A stretch of 64,000 nt of DNA from Mycolicibacterium litorale (GCA_002007745.1 CP019882.1:5456001-5520000); one strand, 5' to 3'. Positions 46,429 through 56,096 are shown, counted from the stretch's first letter. The notes: generated by a model not told the origin, from the letters alone. Program-made: numbers and translations.

Positions 46429-47724
46429 ATGACCGGCTACTGGTTCGATGTCGCGTTGATCGCCGTCCTGATGGTGGTCAACGGAGTGTTCGCTGGCAGC
46501 GAGATGGCGCTGATCTCGCTGCGGGAGGGCCAGTTGACGGCGCTGGAGCGTCGCCGGACCTGGCGCGCGCGCACCGTCGTCCAACTCGCCCGCGATCCGA
46601 ACCGATTCCTCGGCACCATCCAACTCGGCATCACCCTGGCGGGCTATCTGGCGTCGGCCACCGCCGCGGTCACGCTGGCCCAGCCCGTGGTCACCGCGCT
46701 GCGGGGCCTACTCGGCGATGCCGCCGACGCAGTCGGAATCGGCGCGGTCACCCTGGCCTTGGCCGCCGTGAACCTCGTCGTCGGTGAACTCGCTCCCAAG
46801 CGGTTGGGCATGCAGCACGCTCAGGGCTGGGCACTGGCAGTAGCGGGTCCGCTCAACGTTCTGGCGATCCTGTCCCGGCCGCTGACGTGGTTGCTCGGCG
46901 CCGCCACCGACGTCCTCGTGCGGCTGGTGGGGGGCGACCCGCATGTCGGAAAGGAGCAGCTGACTCCTGAAGAACTTCGCGAGCTCGTGGTCGGCCACCC
47001 CGGGCTCACCGCGCAGCAGCGCACCATCATCACCGGGGCGCTGGAAATCCGTGAGCGCACGCTGCGCGAAGTGCTGGTTCCTCGCCGCGCCGTCGTCGTG
47101 TTGCCCGATGACATGGCGGTGGCACAGGCGCGCACAACACTGGCCCACGCGGGACACTCCCGCGCACCGGTTGTGCGGGACCACGAATTGGACGATGCGG
47201 TCGGTGTCGTGCACCTGCGTGATCTCCTCGGCGAACGCGGCACGGTCGGTGACGTAGCGCGGCCCGCCCTCGAATTGCCGGACAGTCTGCACGTCTCCGA
47301 GGCTCTACGCCGGTTCAGAGCACAGCGCCAGCAATTCGCTCTTGTCATCGACGAGCGGGGTGGTGTCGCGGGCATCATCACGATCGAAGATCTCCTCGAG
47401 GAAATCGTCGGGGAGATCTACGACGAGACGGACCTCGACGTCCTGGCAGTCCACCGGATGCCGGACGGCACGATCGTGCTCCCGGGCACCTTCCCGATTC
47501 ACGACCTCCCCGACATCGACGTCGAGATCCATTCCGCACGAGGGGATTACACGACGATCGCCGGACTCGTACTGGCCCGGCTCGGCCGGATCCCGTCAGC
47601 GCCCGGAGATCGGGTGGAGTTGCCGGGCTGGACCATCGAGGTGACCGGTGTCGGGCAGCACACCATCACCGAGGTACAACTGGTGCCGGCGCGCGCGCAA
47701 CGACTCGATTCAGATCGGGAGTGA
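46429..47724 (+). CDS. CNNM/CorC (HlyC) family transporter
   Basis: 431 aa. The DUF21 membrane domain has an N-terminal helix FDVALIAVLMVVNGVFAGSE and further helices to about residue 160. A CBS pair (REVLVPRRAVVVLPDD...; DRGGVAGIITIEDLLEE-type motif) and a CorC_HlyC C-terminal domain follow. Members export or regulate Mg2+/Co2+. ATG at 46429. It is not at this locus in M. tuberculosis. Confidence 0.87.
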   Translation: MTGYWFDVALIAVLMVVNGVFAGSEMALISLREGQLTALERRRTWRARTVVQLARDPNRFLGTIQLGITLAGYLASATAAVTLAQPVVTALRGLLGDAADAVGIGAVTLALAAVNLVVGELAPKRLGMQHAQGWALAVAGPLNVLAILSRPLTWLLGAATDVLVRLVGGDPHVGKEQLTPEELRELVVGHPGLTAQQRTIITGALEIRERTLREVLVPRRAVVVLPDDMAVAQARTTLAHAGHSRAPVVRDHELDDAVGVVHLRDLLGERGTVGDVARPALELPDSLHVSEALRRFRAQRQQFALVIDERGGVAGIITIEDLLEEIVGEIYDETDLDVLAVHRMPDGTIVLPGTFPIHDLPDIDVEIHSARGDYTTIAGLVLARLGRIPSAPGDRVELPGWTIEVTGVGQHTITEVQLVPARAQRLDSDRE

Positions 47725-47754
47725 CGCATCCAGGGCCACAACTCCGGTCGACTG

Positions 47755-47770
47755 AGGACCAATGACTCCT
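47755..47770 (+). promoter_or_regulatory. weak DosR-box-like sequence
   Basis: AGGACCAATGACTCCT, 56 bp upstream of the universal stress gene. The left half fits the DosR pattern (GGAC, then an A/T-rich centre); the right half departs at two positions. Reported because a USP-CtpF pair belongs to the DosR regulon in M. tuberculosis. Confidence 0.25.
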
Positions 47771-47825
47771 GACAGGGGTTCGCGGCGTGGGTACCGTCGA
47801 CCTCACCGATCTTCGGAGGTGGACT

Positions 47826-48701
47826 GTGCCGGTGAAAGTGGTTGTGGGATACGACGGTTCGCCACAGGCGAATGCCGCGATCGAAGCCGCCGCCGTGCTC
47901 TTCCCCGACGCGCACGGCATCATCGCCCACATGTGGGTTCCCCCCTTCGCCAGCGATCGGATCCGTCGACGGCTGCGGGTGAAGGCTCGAAACATCGAGG
48001 AACTTCTGGCCCTGATCGAGGACGAGGGCTGCCGTGAGGCGCAGCGCATTGCCGCGACGGGTGTGGCACTGGCTCGGTCGGCGGGCTGGGATGCCGAGCC
48101 GTTGGTGCAGCAGACCTTCAGCGCCGAAGGCGTGGCCGTCGCCCGGGCCGCCAACGAGATGCAGGCCGACGTGGTGCTCGTTGGCTCCCGCGGCCTGGGC
48201 GGCACCCAGGCATTACTGGGCAGTGTCTCGGACATGGTGGCGCACTACAGCAGCCGGCCCACGGTTGTCGTCCCGTCTCCGATGCTGAGTAACGAATACG
48301 CTGCAATGACAGACGGACCCGTAGTCGTCGGATGGGATGGCTCGCCGGGCGCCGAGACCGCCGCCACGGCTGCTGCCAGGCTGTTCCCACAGCGAGACCT
48401 GTTGCTCGTATCCGTCGATGACGGTACTGCCTGTACGGCGCCGGCCCCGGACCAGATTGCCGGCCGAGGTGTACGCCATCTCAACGTCGACCCCTCCCTT
48501 GCCTTCCGTAACCGCGGTATCGCCGAAGCGCTCGCCGCCGCGGCAGACGACAACGGCGCGGCAGCGGTGACGGTCGGCTCGCGTGGACAGTCCGCGGTGC
48601 GGGAGATTCTGTTGGGCAGTGTCGCCATGTCCACCCTGCACCACAGCCATCGACCGGTGATGGTGGTCTCCCCCGAGTGGAAATGTCCCTCGGACGCATG
48701 A
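47826..48701 (+). CDS. tandem universal stress protein
   Basis: 291 aa with two USP domains, each beginning VVVGYDGSPQA-like (VVVGWDGSPGAE in the second). Each ends with the ATP-binding G-x2-G-x9-GS signature (GSRGLGGTQALLGSVSD; GSRGQSAVREILLGSVAM). GTG at 47826 lies 6 nt after GGAGG, which decides the start over an in-frame upstream ATG. Its stop overlaps the ATPase start (ATGA). The pair resembles Rv1996-Rv1997 (ctpF). Confidence 0.9.
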   Translation: MPVKVVVGYDGSPQANAAIEAAAVLFPDAHGIIAHMWVPPFASDRIRRRLRVKARNIEELLALIEDEGCREAQRIAATGVALARSAGWDAEPLVQQTFSAEGVAVARAANEMQADVVLVGSRGLGGTQALLGSVSDMVAHYSSRPTVVVPSPMLSNEYAAMTDGPVVVGWDGSPGAETAATAAARLFPQRDLLLVSVDDGTACTAPAPDQIAGRGVRHLNVDPSLAFRNRGIAEALAAAADDNGAAAVTVGSRGQSAVREILLGSVAMSTLHHSHRPVMVVSPEWKCPSDA

Positions 48702-51508
48702 CCGACACCGTCACCGCCGCACCCACCCATCACAGTCTGCCGGTACACGAAGTCGTCCTCATTCTTGAGACGGATCTGCACCGCGGCCTCTCGGAGAGGG
48801 AAGCGGCTCGACGGCTGGAGCTCTTTGGTCCGAACTCGCTTCCCGACACGACCGGCCCCGGGTGGTTCCGGCGTACTCTGCGACAATTTCACCATCCGTT
48901 GATCTACGTGCTGCTCGCCGCCGGAGCCATCACCGCCGGCCTAGGTGAATACATCGACTCCGCAGTGATTTTCGGCGTGGTTGTGGTCAACGCCGTCATC
49001 GGTCTCATCCAGGAGTCCAAGGCCGAGGCCGCGCTGGACGGGCTCCGCGCGATGGTTCAGACTCCGGCCAAGGTCGTTCGCGACGCCGCACAGCACACGG
49101 TGTCCTCGGATGCGCTGGTTCCCGGGGATCTGGTCCTGCTGGACTCCGGAGACAAGGTGCCGGCCGACCTACGAGTAGTGCGCCAGAGCGAGCTCACGGT
49201 GAACGAATCGGCCCTGACCGGCGAGTCGGTGCCCGTCCGTAAAGACGAGGTGGTCGTGCCCGAATCCACGCCGGTGGCGGATCGTCGCAACATGGCCTAC
49301 TCGGGAACACTGGTGGCCGGCGGGACTGGCGCCGGGATCGTTGTTTCGACCGGCGCGGCGACAGAACTGGGTGAGATTCATCGGCTGGTGGGTACCGCAG
49401 ACACGCTGAGCACACCGCTGACCGCCAAACTGGCCTGGTTCAGCAAGATCCTGACTGCCGCGATCCTGGCGTTGGCCACGGTGACGTTCGGCGTGGGCCT
49501 GCTGCGCCGGCAAGACGCCGTGGAGACGTTCACCGCGGCGATCGCGCTGGCGGTCGGCGCGATCCCCGAGGGACTGCCCGCCGCGGTCACCATCACCATG
49601 GCCATTGGTGTAGCACGGATGGCCAAGCGGCAGGCGGTGATTCGGCGCCTGCCCGCTGTGGAGACGCTCGGCAGCACCACTGTCATCTGCGCTGACAAGA
49701 CCGGGACGCTGACCGAGAACCAGATGACCGTCACCAGGATTTGGACACCCGACGCCACAGTCCAGCTGACCGGATCCGGTTATCGGCCCGAGGGCTCACT
49801 GTGCGGGATTGCCGGAGCGGCCGCGTCGGTGAGTGATAACGCTGCATTGCGTTGGTCGCTGGTGGCCGGCGCGCACTGCACCGACGCCGCATTGGTGCAC
49901 GATGGCGGTGATTGGGGCATCGTCGGCGACCCGACCGAGGGGGCAATGCTCGTCGCGGCAGCCAAGGCCGGGTTGGACCGCGCCCGCATCGAGCGGGATC
50001 TGCCGCGGGTGGCGGTGATCCCGTTCAGTTCTGACCGCCAGTACATGGCCACCCTCCACCGGCGCGGTGAACACACCTACATCGTGTTGGCCAAGGGGGC
50101 CATCGAGCGCATCCTCGCGCTGTGCACATCGCAGATGAACGCCGACGGTGCTGTGCGAGCGCTTGACCGCGCTGCAGTGCTGGAGGCCGCGCAGCAGCTG
50201 ACTTCGCAGGGCCTGCGAGTGCTGGCCACGGCTGTGCGCCCCGCGAGCCCGTGCAGCGAGTTTGACGAAGAGGCGTTGCGGGGTTCGCTGGTGTTCACCG
50301 GTCTGCAGGCGATGCTCGACCCGCCGAGGACGGCGGCCGCGTCTGCGGTGGCGGCATGCCACAACGCCGGAATAGAAGTCAAGATGATCACCGGCGACCA
50401 CGCCAGCACCGCGGCGGCGATAGCCGCCTCGGTCGGGGTGTTGAACGAGGACGATTCGCCGGCGGCGGTGCTGACCGGGGCGGACCTCGCTGAGCTGGCT
50501 CCCGACGAATATCCCGGCGCCGTGGGCCGAACGAAAGTCTTCGCCCGCGTCAACCCCGAGCAGAAGCTACGGCTGGTGCAGGCGCTTCAATCAACCGGGA
50601 ACGTGGTCGCGATGACCGGCGACGGGGTCAACGACGCCCCGGCGTTGCGTCAGGCCAGCATCGGCGTTGCGATGGGACGCGGGGGGACCGAAGTCGCCAA
50701 AGACGCCGCCGACATGGTCCTGATCGATGATGACTTCGCGACTATCGAAGCCGCCGTCGAAGAGGGCCGCGGGGTCTTTGACAATCTCACCAAGTTCATC
50801 GCTTGGACGCTGCCCACCAACCTCGGTGAGGGTCTGGTGATCTTGGCCGCGATCGCGGCTGGGGCCACGCTGCCGATCCTGCCCACCCAGATCTTGTGGA
50901 TCAACATGACGACCGCGGTCGCATTGGGGCTCATGCTGGCGTTCGAACCCAAGGAAGCCGGGATCATGTCCCGGCGGCCGCGCTCCCCCGATCAACCACT
51001 TCTCACCCGGGCGCTGGTGGCTCGGGTGGTCCTGGTGTCGACTCTCCTGGTCGCCAGTACCTGGTGGTTGTTCGAGTGGGAGCTCGACGGCGGAGCGACG
51101 CTTCCTCAAGCACGTACCTCGGCGCTGAACCTCTTCGTCGTCGTCGAGGCGTTCTACTTGTTCAGCTGTCGGTCGTTGACCGGGTCATTCTGGCGCGTCG
51201 GTGTCTTCTCGAATCGTTGGCTGGTCCTCGGTGTCACCGTCCAGGGCATCGCACAGTTGGCGATCACCTACCTGCCGATGCTGAACTCGGTGTTCGGCAC
51301 CGCACCCATCACCGTCAGTGCGTGGGTACGTATCTTCGCCATCGCGACCGCGGTCAGCGTCGTTGTGGGAATCGACAAATGGCTTCGCCGACGGCTGTCT
51401 TCCACCGGAACACTGCCGTCGACGCCCCCATCAGGACTCCGACCGGGGGCCTACCCGCATCGCTCGTCCGACCAATGCTTGCGAGCCAGGTCGGAATGTC
51501 GACGGTGA
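48698..51508 (+). CDS. P2-type cation-transporting ATPase (CtpF-like)
   Basis: 936 aa. Order of motifs: N-terminal cation ATPase domain, actuator LTGESVP, M4 PEGLPAAVTITMA, phosphorylation site CADKTGTLTENQMT, P-domain MTGDGVNDAPALRQA, then a six-helix C-terminal membrane domain. The M4 motif places it with Ca2+/Na+-type pumps (P2A). Translationally coupled to the universal stress gene. The last 35 residues are low-complexity and may reflect a lost stop. Ion specificity cannot be read from sequence alone. Confidence 0.9.
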   Translation: MTDTVTAAPTHHSLPVHEVVLILETDLHRGLSEREAARRLELFGPNSLPDTTGPGWFRRTLRQFHHPLIYVLLAAGAITAGLGEYIDSAVIFGVVVVNAVIGLIQESKAEAALDGLRAMVQTPAKVVRDAAQHTVSSDALVPGDLVLLDSGDKVPADLRVVRQSELTVNESALTGESVPVRKDEVVVPESTPVADRRNMAYSGTLVAGGTGAGIVVSTGAATELGEIHRLVGTADTLSTPLTAKLAWFSKILTAAILALATVTFGVGLLRRQDAVETFTAAIALAVGAIPEGLPAAVTITMAIGVARMAKRQAVIRRLPAVETLGSTTVICADKTGTLTENQMTVTRIWTPDATVQLTGSGYRPEGSLCGIAGAAASVSDNAALRWSLVAGAHCTDAALVHDGGDWGIVGDPTEGAMLVAAAKAGLDRARIERDLPRVAVIPFSSDRQYMATLHRRGEHTYIVLAKGAIERILALCTSQMNADGAVRALDRAAVLEAAQQLTSQGLRVLATAVRPASPCSEFDEEALRGSLVFTGLQAMLDPPRTAAASAVAACHNAGIEVKMITGDHASTAAAIAASVGVLNEDDSPAAVLTGADLAELAPDEYPGAVGRTKVFARVNPEQKLRLVQALQSTGNVVAMTGDGVNDAPALRQASIGVAMGRGGTEVAKDAADMVLIDDDFATIEAAVEEGRGVFDNLTKFIAWTLPTNLGEGLVILAAIAAGATLPILPTQILWINMTTAVALGLMLAFEPKEAGIMSRRPRSPDQPLLTRALVARVVLVSTLLVASTWWLFEWELDGGATLPQARTSALNLFVVVEAFYLFSCRSLTGSFWRVGVFSNRWLVLGVTVQGIAQLAITYLPMLNSVFGTAPITVSAWVRIFAIATAVSVVVGIDKWLRRRLSSTGTLPSTPPSGLRPGAYPHRSSDQCLRARSECRR

Positions 51509-51574
51509 CCGTCAACGGTCAACACAAGCTGCCGCCGCGCAACCGGCGGAACGCGAGCCCGCGCTCGTCCTATC

Positions 51575-52162
51575 TCAGAACGGTGGCGGGGGCAGCGGCG
51601 GCGGCCCCGGCAACGGGGGCGGGCCGGGCAGCGGCGGCGACCCGGGCAGGAAAGGGATCCACGGTGGCGGCGGCAATGCCGGTGGACCCGGCAGCGCGGG
51701 CGGCGGCGGCAGTGCCGGCGGTCCCACCGCGGGCGGCGGCGGCAATACCGGCGCGGCCGGGAGTGCAGCCGCAGAGAATGCCGTGGGAGCAGCTGCGGCT
51801 CCGACGACACCGTTGCCCAGGTTCTGGATCAACAGATAGGACAGCGCCGAGGCCGCTCCACCAGCCACCGACGACGCGACCCCGACACCGCCGTTGGCGA
51901 TGGGCACCGCGACGGCCGTCGCGATGTTGGCCTGCACCTGCTCGGTGGCAGAATCCCGGGCCTCGTCGACCGAATGACCGATCGTGTTGTTGTAGCTGTT
52001 CGTCAGGCTGTCGAGGAACGTCTGCAGGTCGGACGTATCGGATGCCGGCGCGGCCGGGGTAGTGCTCGGCGCGGCTGCGGCGGTTCCCGCCGCGGCAAAC
52101 AACGCCCCGATGCACAACGACGTGGCCGCTGCCGCGCGGACCGTCGCATGTTGAAGGCTCAT
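51575..52162 (-). CDS. secreted alanine/proline-rich protein
   Basis: 195 aa. A signal peptide (ATSLCIGALFAAAGTAAAA) is followed by a helical region (TFLDSLTNSYNNTIGHSVDEA) and then about 60 residues of proline/leucine/glycine repeats (PPPPALPGPPALPPPP). It is exported; proline-rich tails of this kind occur in mycobacterial cell-wall proteins. Function unknown. The repetitive DNA also creates long open frames on the other strand, which were rejected. Confidence 0.75.
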   Translation of the reverse strand: MSLQHATVRAAAATSLCIGALFAAAGTAAAAPSTTPAAPASDTSDLQTFLDSLTNSYNNTIGHSVDEARDSATEQVQANIATAVAVPIANGGVGVASSVAGGAASALSYLLIQNLGNGVVGAAAAPTAFSAAALPAAPVLPPPPAVGPPALPPPPALPGPPALPPPPWIPFLPGSPPLPGPPPLPGPPPLPPPPF

Positions 52163-52280
52163 GTCAGCCCCTTCCTGATGGAGCCATACTATCGGTCGCG
52201 GCCGCTAACCGATACCTACCGTTAGTCACGGTAAGGACTGAGCGTCCAGCAACATGGTTTGTGGGAGGTTCGCGACCCCG

Positions 52281-53948
52281 CTACAGGGCCGCCGCGGCGC
52301 GGCCCGCGGTTCGCCCGGAAAACAGGCAACCACCGAGGAATGTCCCCTCCAGCGCGTTGTACCCGTGCACGCCGCCGCCGCCGAACCCGGCGACCTCGCC
52401 GGCGGCATACAGTCCGTCGACCGGGGCGCCGTCGACCCCCAACGCCCGCGATGACAGGTCGGTCTGGATGCCGCCCAGGGTCTTGCGGGTCAGAATGTGC
52501 AGCTTCACCCCGATTAGCGGGCCGGCGGCCGGGTCGAGGATGCGGTGCGGCGCAGCGGTGCGACCGATCCGGTCGCCGATGTAACGTCGCGAGTTCCGGA
52601 TCCCTTGGACCTGAGCGTCTTTCGCATACGGATTAGCCATCTGCAGATCCCGGGCCTCGATCTGGGCCCGGATCCGCTCGACGTCCAGCAGCGGTGTGTC
52701 GGTCAGGGCGTTCATCTTCGGCACCAGTTCGTCGAGGGTGCCGGCGACCACGAAGTCCGCACCGTGCTTCTTGAAGGCCTCCACCGGCGCCGGCGCGCCC
52801 TTGCTCAAAAGCCGCTCCTTGAGGAACGACGCCCGATCCTTGCCGGTGATGTCCGGATTCTGCTCCGATCCCGACAGCGCGAACTCTCGCTCGATGATCT
52901 TCTGCGTGAGGATGAACCAGCTGTGGTCGTAGCCGGCGATCTCGGGGGTGGTGCGCAGATACCGCAGCGTGCCCAAGGTGTCGTAGCCGGGCAGATAGGG
53001 CTGCGGCAGACGCCGGCCCAGCGCGTCGAACCACATCGACGACGGACCCGGCAGGATCCGGATGGCGTGTTCCGGCCAGATCGGGTCCCAGTTCTGCACG
53101 CCCTCGGTGTAGTGCCACATCCGGTCCCGGTTGACCAGTCGCACCCCGGAGTCGGCGGCGATGTCGAGCATCCGGCCGTCGACGTAGGCCGGCACACCGG
53201 TGATCATCGACGCCGGCGGCGTGCCCATTCGCTGCGGCCAGTACCGCCGCACCACGTCGTGGTTGCCGCCGATTCCACCGGTGGTGACGATGACGGCTTG
53301 GGCGTGAAACTCGAATTCCCCGACTGCATGCCGGTTCGACGACACCCCACGGGGTGCCTCGTCGGGAGCCAGGACGGTGCCTCGCACACCGGTCACCGCG
53401 CCGTCGGCGATGACCAGCTCGTCGACCCGGTGACGGTTCAGGAACGTCACCAACCCGCGGTCGGCGGCGGCCAGCGCGGAATTGACGAACGGCTCCACCA
53501 CCCCGGTTCCGGTGCCCCAGGCGACGTGGAAGCGGGGCACCGAGTTGCCATGCCCGTCGGCCCGCAGATCACCGCGTTCGGCCCAACCGACGGTGGGCAG
53601 GAACGTGATGCCGTGCCCCAGCAACCATGACCGCTTCTCTCCGGCGGCGAACTCCACGTAGGCACGGGCCCACCTGACCGCCCAGGCATCCTCGTCATCG
53701 ATCCGGTCGAACTGGGCGCTGCCCTGCCAGTCGCTCCAGGCCAGCTCGAAGGAGTCCTTGACCCCGAGGCGCCGCTGTTCTGGGCTGTCCACCAGGAACA
53801 GTCCGCCGAACGACCAGAACGCCTGCCCACCCAGATTCGCCTGGTTCTCCTGGTCCAGCAAGGCGACCTTCTTGCCGCGGCTGGTCAGTTCGTGGGTGGC
53901 GACGAGGCCGGCGAGGCCGGCGCCGACGACGATGACGTCTGCGTCCAT
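52281..53948 (-). CDS. FAD-binding dehydrogenase (fumarate reductase/KstD-like fold, Rv0785-like)
   Basis: 555 aa. The dinucleotide-binding motif is DADVIVVGAGLAGLVATHEL at the N-terminus, followed by the FAD-contact LLDQENQANLGGQAFWS. The C-terminal GLYAAGEVAGFGGGGVHGYN closes the FAD site. It resembles Rv0785 and flavoproteins of the 3-ketosteroid dehydrogenase group. Start at ATG 53948, where the fold begins; an in-frame start 11 codons upstream is possible. Substrate unknown. Confidence 0.87.
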   Translation of the reverse strand: MDADVIVVGAGLAGLVATHELTSRGKKVALLDQENQANLGGQAFWSFGGLFLVDSPEQRRLGVKDSFELAWSDWQGSAQFDRIDDEDAWAVRWARAYVEFAAGEKRSWLLGHGITFLPTVGWAERGDLRADGHGNSVPRFHVAWGTGTGVVEPFVNSALAAADRGLVTFLNRHRVDELVIADGAVTGVRGTVLAPDEAPRGVSSNRHAVGEFEFHAQAVIVTTGGIGGNHDVVRRYWPQRMGTPPASMITGVPAYVDGRMLDIAADSGVRLVNRDRMWHYTEGVQNWDPIWPEHAIRILPGPSSMWFDALGRRLPQPYLPGYDTLGTLRYLRTTPEIAGYDHSWFILTQKIIEREFALSGSEQNPDITGKDRASFLKERLLSKGAPAPVEAFKKHGADFVVAGTLDELVPKMNALTDTPLLDVERIRAQIEARDLQMANPYAKDAQVQGIRNSRRYIGDRIGRTAAPHRILDPAAGPLIGVKLHILTRKTLGGIQTDLSSRALGVDGAPVDGLYAAGEVAGFGGGGVHGYNALEGTFLGGCLFSGRTAGRAAAAL

Positions 53949-54074
53949 GGATGAGTCCTTCGGGTATCGGGACAGCCTCACGGTACAACTCGATGCCGTG
54001 AGCGAGCCGTCTTGTACCGGGACTCATGGGGCGCACGGGGTTTAGCTCGACCGTCCCGGGGGAAGAGGTCTTAG

Positions 54075-55094
54075 GTGACGCTTGCTCCGATCGTTGTGGA
54101 ACCGCGCCTGCCTGAGGCTCGGGGCCCACTGTCCTTGGCTGTGCTGGATCTGCTCACCGAGCGTGCCCCGCGCAATCATCTGCACCGGATCGAAGCGTCG
54201 GTACGCGACTCCGACCCCTATGGCATCGACCTGCAGCTTGCGCTCTACGTCTGCTACGAACTGCACTACCGCGGCTTCGCCGGGGTGGACCCGGGTTGGG
54301 AATGGAACCCCGGTCTGCTGCACCTACGGGCCCAGCTGGAGGAGTCCTTCCTGGACGCCGTGCACCGCGACGTCGGCGAGATCAGCGCCGAGGACACTGC
54401 CGCCGCCGAGATGGAGCGGCTGACCGTGGAGCCGGTGGACGGCGCCGGCCCGTCCTATTACCTGCGCGACAAGGGCACCTGGGAGCAGATGCAGGAGTAC
54501 TTCGTGCACCGCTCGCTCTACCACCTCAAGGAGGGTGACCCACACGCGTGGGCCATTCCGCGGTTGATGGGGCAGGCCAAGGCCGCTTTCGTGGCCGTCG
54601 AGTTCGACGAGTTCGGCGGGGGCCGGGGCGATCAGGTGCACCAGCAGTTGTTCGCCGACCTGATGGTGGCCGCCGGGCTCGACGCGACCTACCTCGGCTA
54701 CATCGACATGGTGCCGGCGGAGTCCCTGGCGGTGGTGAACCTGATGTCGTTCTTCGGTCTGCACCGGCAATACCGCGGCGCGGCGATCGGACACTTCGCG
54801 TCCACCGAGATCACCTCCTCCCCCGGCTCGCGCCGGCTGGCCGAGGCGCTGGATCGGCTGGGCGCCGCGGACGCGTGCGCTCTGTTCTACCGCGAGCACG
54901 TCGAAGCCGACGCCGTGCACGAACAGGTGGTGCGCACCGATGTGGTCGGTGACCTGGTGAGCCGCGAACCGGCGCTGAACAGCGACGTGATCTTCGGCAT
55001 TCGCGCCCACGAACTGGTCGAGGACCGGCTGGCCGATCACCTCATGGCGTGCTGGGAAAGCGGGCGCAGTTCGCTACGACGGCCGCTGAGCTGA
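54075..55094 (+). CDS. iron-containing redox enzyme (heme-oxygenase-like fold diiron oxidase)
   Basis: 339 aa, helical. Candidate metal ligands are spread over helices: VCYELHYRGF, EYFVHRSLYHLKEGDPH, EFDEFGGGRGD, and FYREHVEADAVHEQ. This is the pattern of the HDO (heme-oxygenase-like diiron oxidase) superfamily. Such enzymes do oxidative decarboxylation, N-oxygenation or peptide modification. GTG start. It converges with the CDGSH gene, 21-bp overlap. Substrate unknown. Confidence 0.8.
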   Translation: MTLAPIVVEPRLPEARGPLSLAVLDLLTERAPRNHLHRIEASVRDSDPYGIDLQLALYVCYELHYRGFAGVDPGWEWNPGLLHLRAQLEESFLDAVHRDVGEISAEDTAAAEMERLTVEPVDGAGPSYYLRDKGTWEQMQEYFVHRSLYHLKEGDPHAWAIPRLMGQAKAAFVAVEFDEFGGGRGDQVHQQLFADLMVAAGLDATYLGYIDMVPAESLAVVNLMSFFGLHRQYRGAAIGHFASTEITSSPGSRRLAEALDRLGAADACALFYREHVEADAVHEQVVRTDVVGDLVSREPALNSDVIFGIRAHELVEDRLADHLMACWESGRSSLRRPLS

Positions 55095-55298
55095 GGAGTC
55101 GTCCTCGGTGCGCTTACGCCGGCGATGGCTGGTGTCACACAGCGGGTAGGTCTTGCTGCGTCGACAGGTGCAGATCGCGACCATGAAGCGGTCGGAATCC
55201 ACCACCGTCCCGTCCGGCAGTTCGATCCGCACCGGTCCCTGAACCATCATCGGCCCGCCTGACACGATCCGCACGAGCCGGGGTTCCTTGTCGCTCAC
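55074..55298 (-). CDS. CDGSH-type iron-sulfur protein
   Basis: 74 aa. The cluster motif CTCRRSKTYPLCDTSH fits C-x-C-x2-S-x3-P-x-C-D-x-S-H, so it binds a [2Fe-2S] cluster through three Cys and one His. GTG at 55298 overlaps the methyltransferase stop (GTGA). It probably serves as an electron or Fe-S donor for its neighbours. Confidence 0.88.
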   Translation of the reverse strand: MSDKEPRLVRIVSGGPMMVQGPVRIELPDGTVVDSDRFMVAICTCRRSKTYPLCDTSHRRRKRTEDDSSAQRPS

Positions 55299-56002
55299 CT
55301 CGTCGCTCGGCGCTTCTCCGCACGGATCACGACCAGCTCCTCCTGCCGGCGACCGACCGGCAGCATGCCGATGCTCTCCATCCACCTGGCCCTGGCCGTC
55401 AGCACCGGGCCGAACGGAATGAGCTGAGTGAGAACAACTTCGGCGCGAAGGCCGCCGCTGCGCAGCCGGCGTAGCGACTGTTCGGTATCGGCGAACTCTG
55501 ACTGCACGATCAGCAGCGTACCGCCCTCGCCGATCAGCTCTGGCGCGCAATCGCATAGCGGGTTGAGGATCTGGCGGCCGTCGACACCGGCGTTCCATGC
55601 CGCCGCCGGACCGATTGTCACCGGGATGTCCTCCAGGTGGGCGTCGGGAGGCGTTGGTACGTAAGGCGGATTGGACACCACCACGTCGTAGGGAGCGGCA
55701 GCCAGCGCCGTCGTCCACGTGCCAACCCTGGCGTCGACTCGAACCCGCGCCTGCGCGGCGTTGTCCTGGGCGCAGGCGACCGCGCTCGCACAGACGTCGA
55801 GTGCGCTCACCTGGTCCGCACCCAGCTGAGCGGCGGCGATCGCCACCACACCGCTGCCGGTACACAGATCCAGAACGCGCCGCCCGGGCACAACACCGCT
55901 GAGTGTCATCGCCTCGATGAGCAACCGCGAGTCTTGTTGCGGCGCATACACACCTGTCGTGGCACTGACCGACTCGTGCACGTCGGGGTAGAGAATGGTC
56001 AA
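55295..56002 (-). CDS. HemK/PrmC-like (MTQ2-type) SAM methyltransferase
   Basis: 235 aa. SAM motif I is VLDLCTGSGVVAIAAAQLGA, the acidic post-I residue is in ALDVCASAV, and the catalytic NPPY is in VVSNPPYVPTPP, as in glutamine/N-methyltransferases. Co-transcribed with the CDGSH gene. The short length without the N-terminal PrmC domain suggests a substrate other than release factors. Confidence 0.87.
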   Translation of the reverse strand: MTILYPDVHESVSATTGVYAPQQDSRLLIEAMTLSGVVPGRRVLDLCTGSGVVAIAAAQLGADQVSALDVCASAVACAQDNAAQARVRVDARVGTWTTALAAAPYDVVVSNPPYVPTPPDAHLEDIPVTIGPAAAWNAGVDGRQILNPLCDCAPELIGEGGTLLIVQSEFADTEQSLRRLRSGGLRAEVVLTQLIPFGPVLTARARWMESIGMLPVGRRQEELVVIRAEKRRATR

Positions 56003-56078
56003 CGTTGGCCTTTCGCAAAGTCGATCGCGCCGCGTGGTGCACGGAGCTGGAACATAAATGCCCGATTACAGATTCGTT

Positions 56079-56096
56079 AAACCCGCTGACGGGTTT
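56079..56096. promoter_or_regulatory. palindrome between methyltransferase and catalase-like gene
   Basis: AAACCCG-ctga-CGGGTTT, a perfect 7-bp inverted repeat 32 bp before the ATG at 56128, in the divergent promoter region. Possible operator. Confidence 0.4.

Noticed and set aside
47725..47826. GGGTAC at 47789-47794 as a SigF promoter for the universal stress gene
   Set aside because: No GTTT at 15-17 bp upstream; the nearest GGTT is too close.
51451..52062. Gly/Ala-rich frames opposite the proline-rich secreted protein, looking like a PE_PGRS or collagen-like gene
   Set aside because: They arise from reading proline repeats on the other strand; the minus-strand frame has a proper signal peptide and start.
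54022..54060. GTTT followed 15 bp later by GGGGAA before the diiron oxidase gene
   Set aside because: The -10 has a mismatch at a key position and overlaps purine-rich RBS-like sequence, so it was not listed as a promoter.
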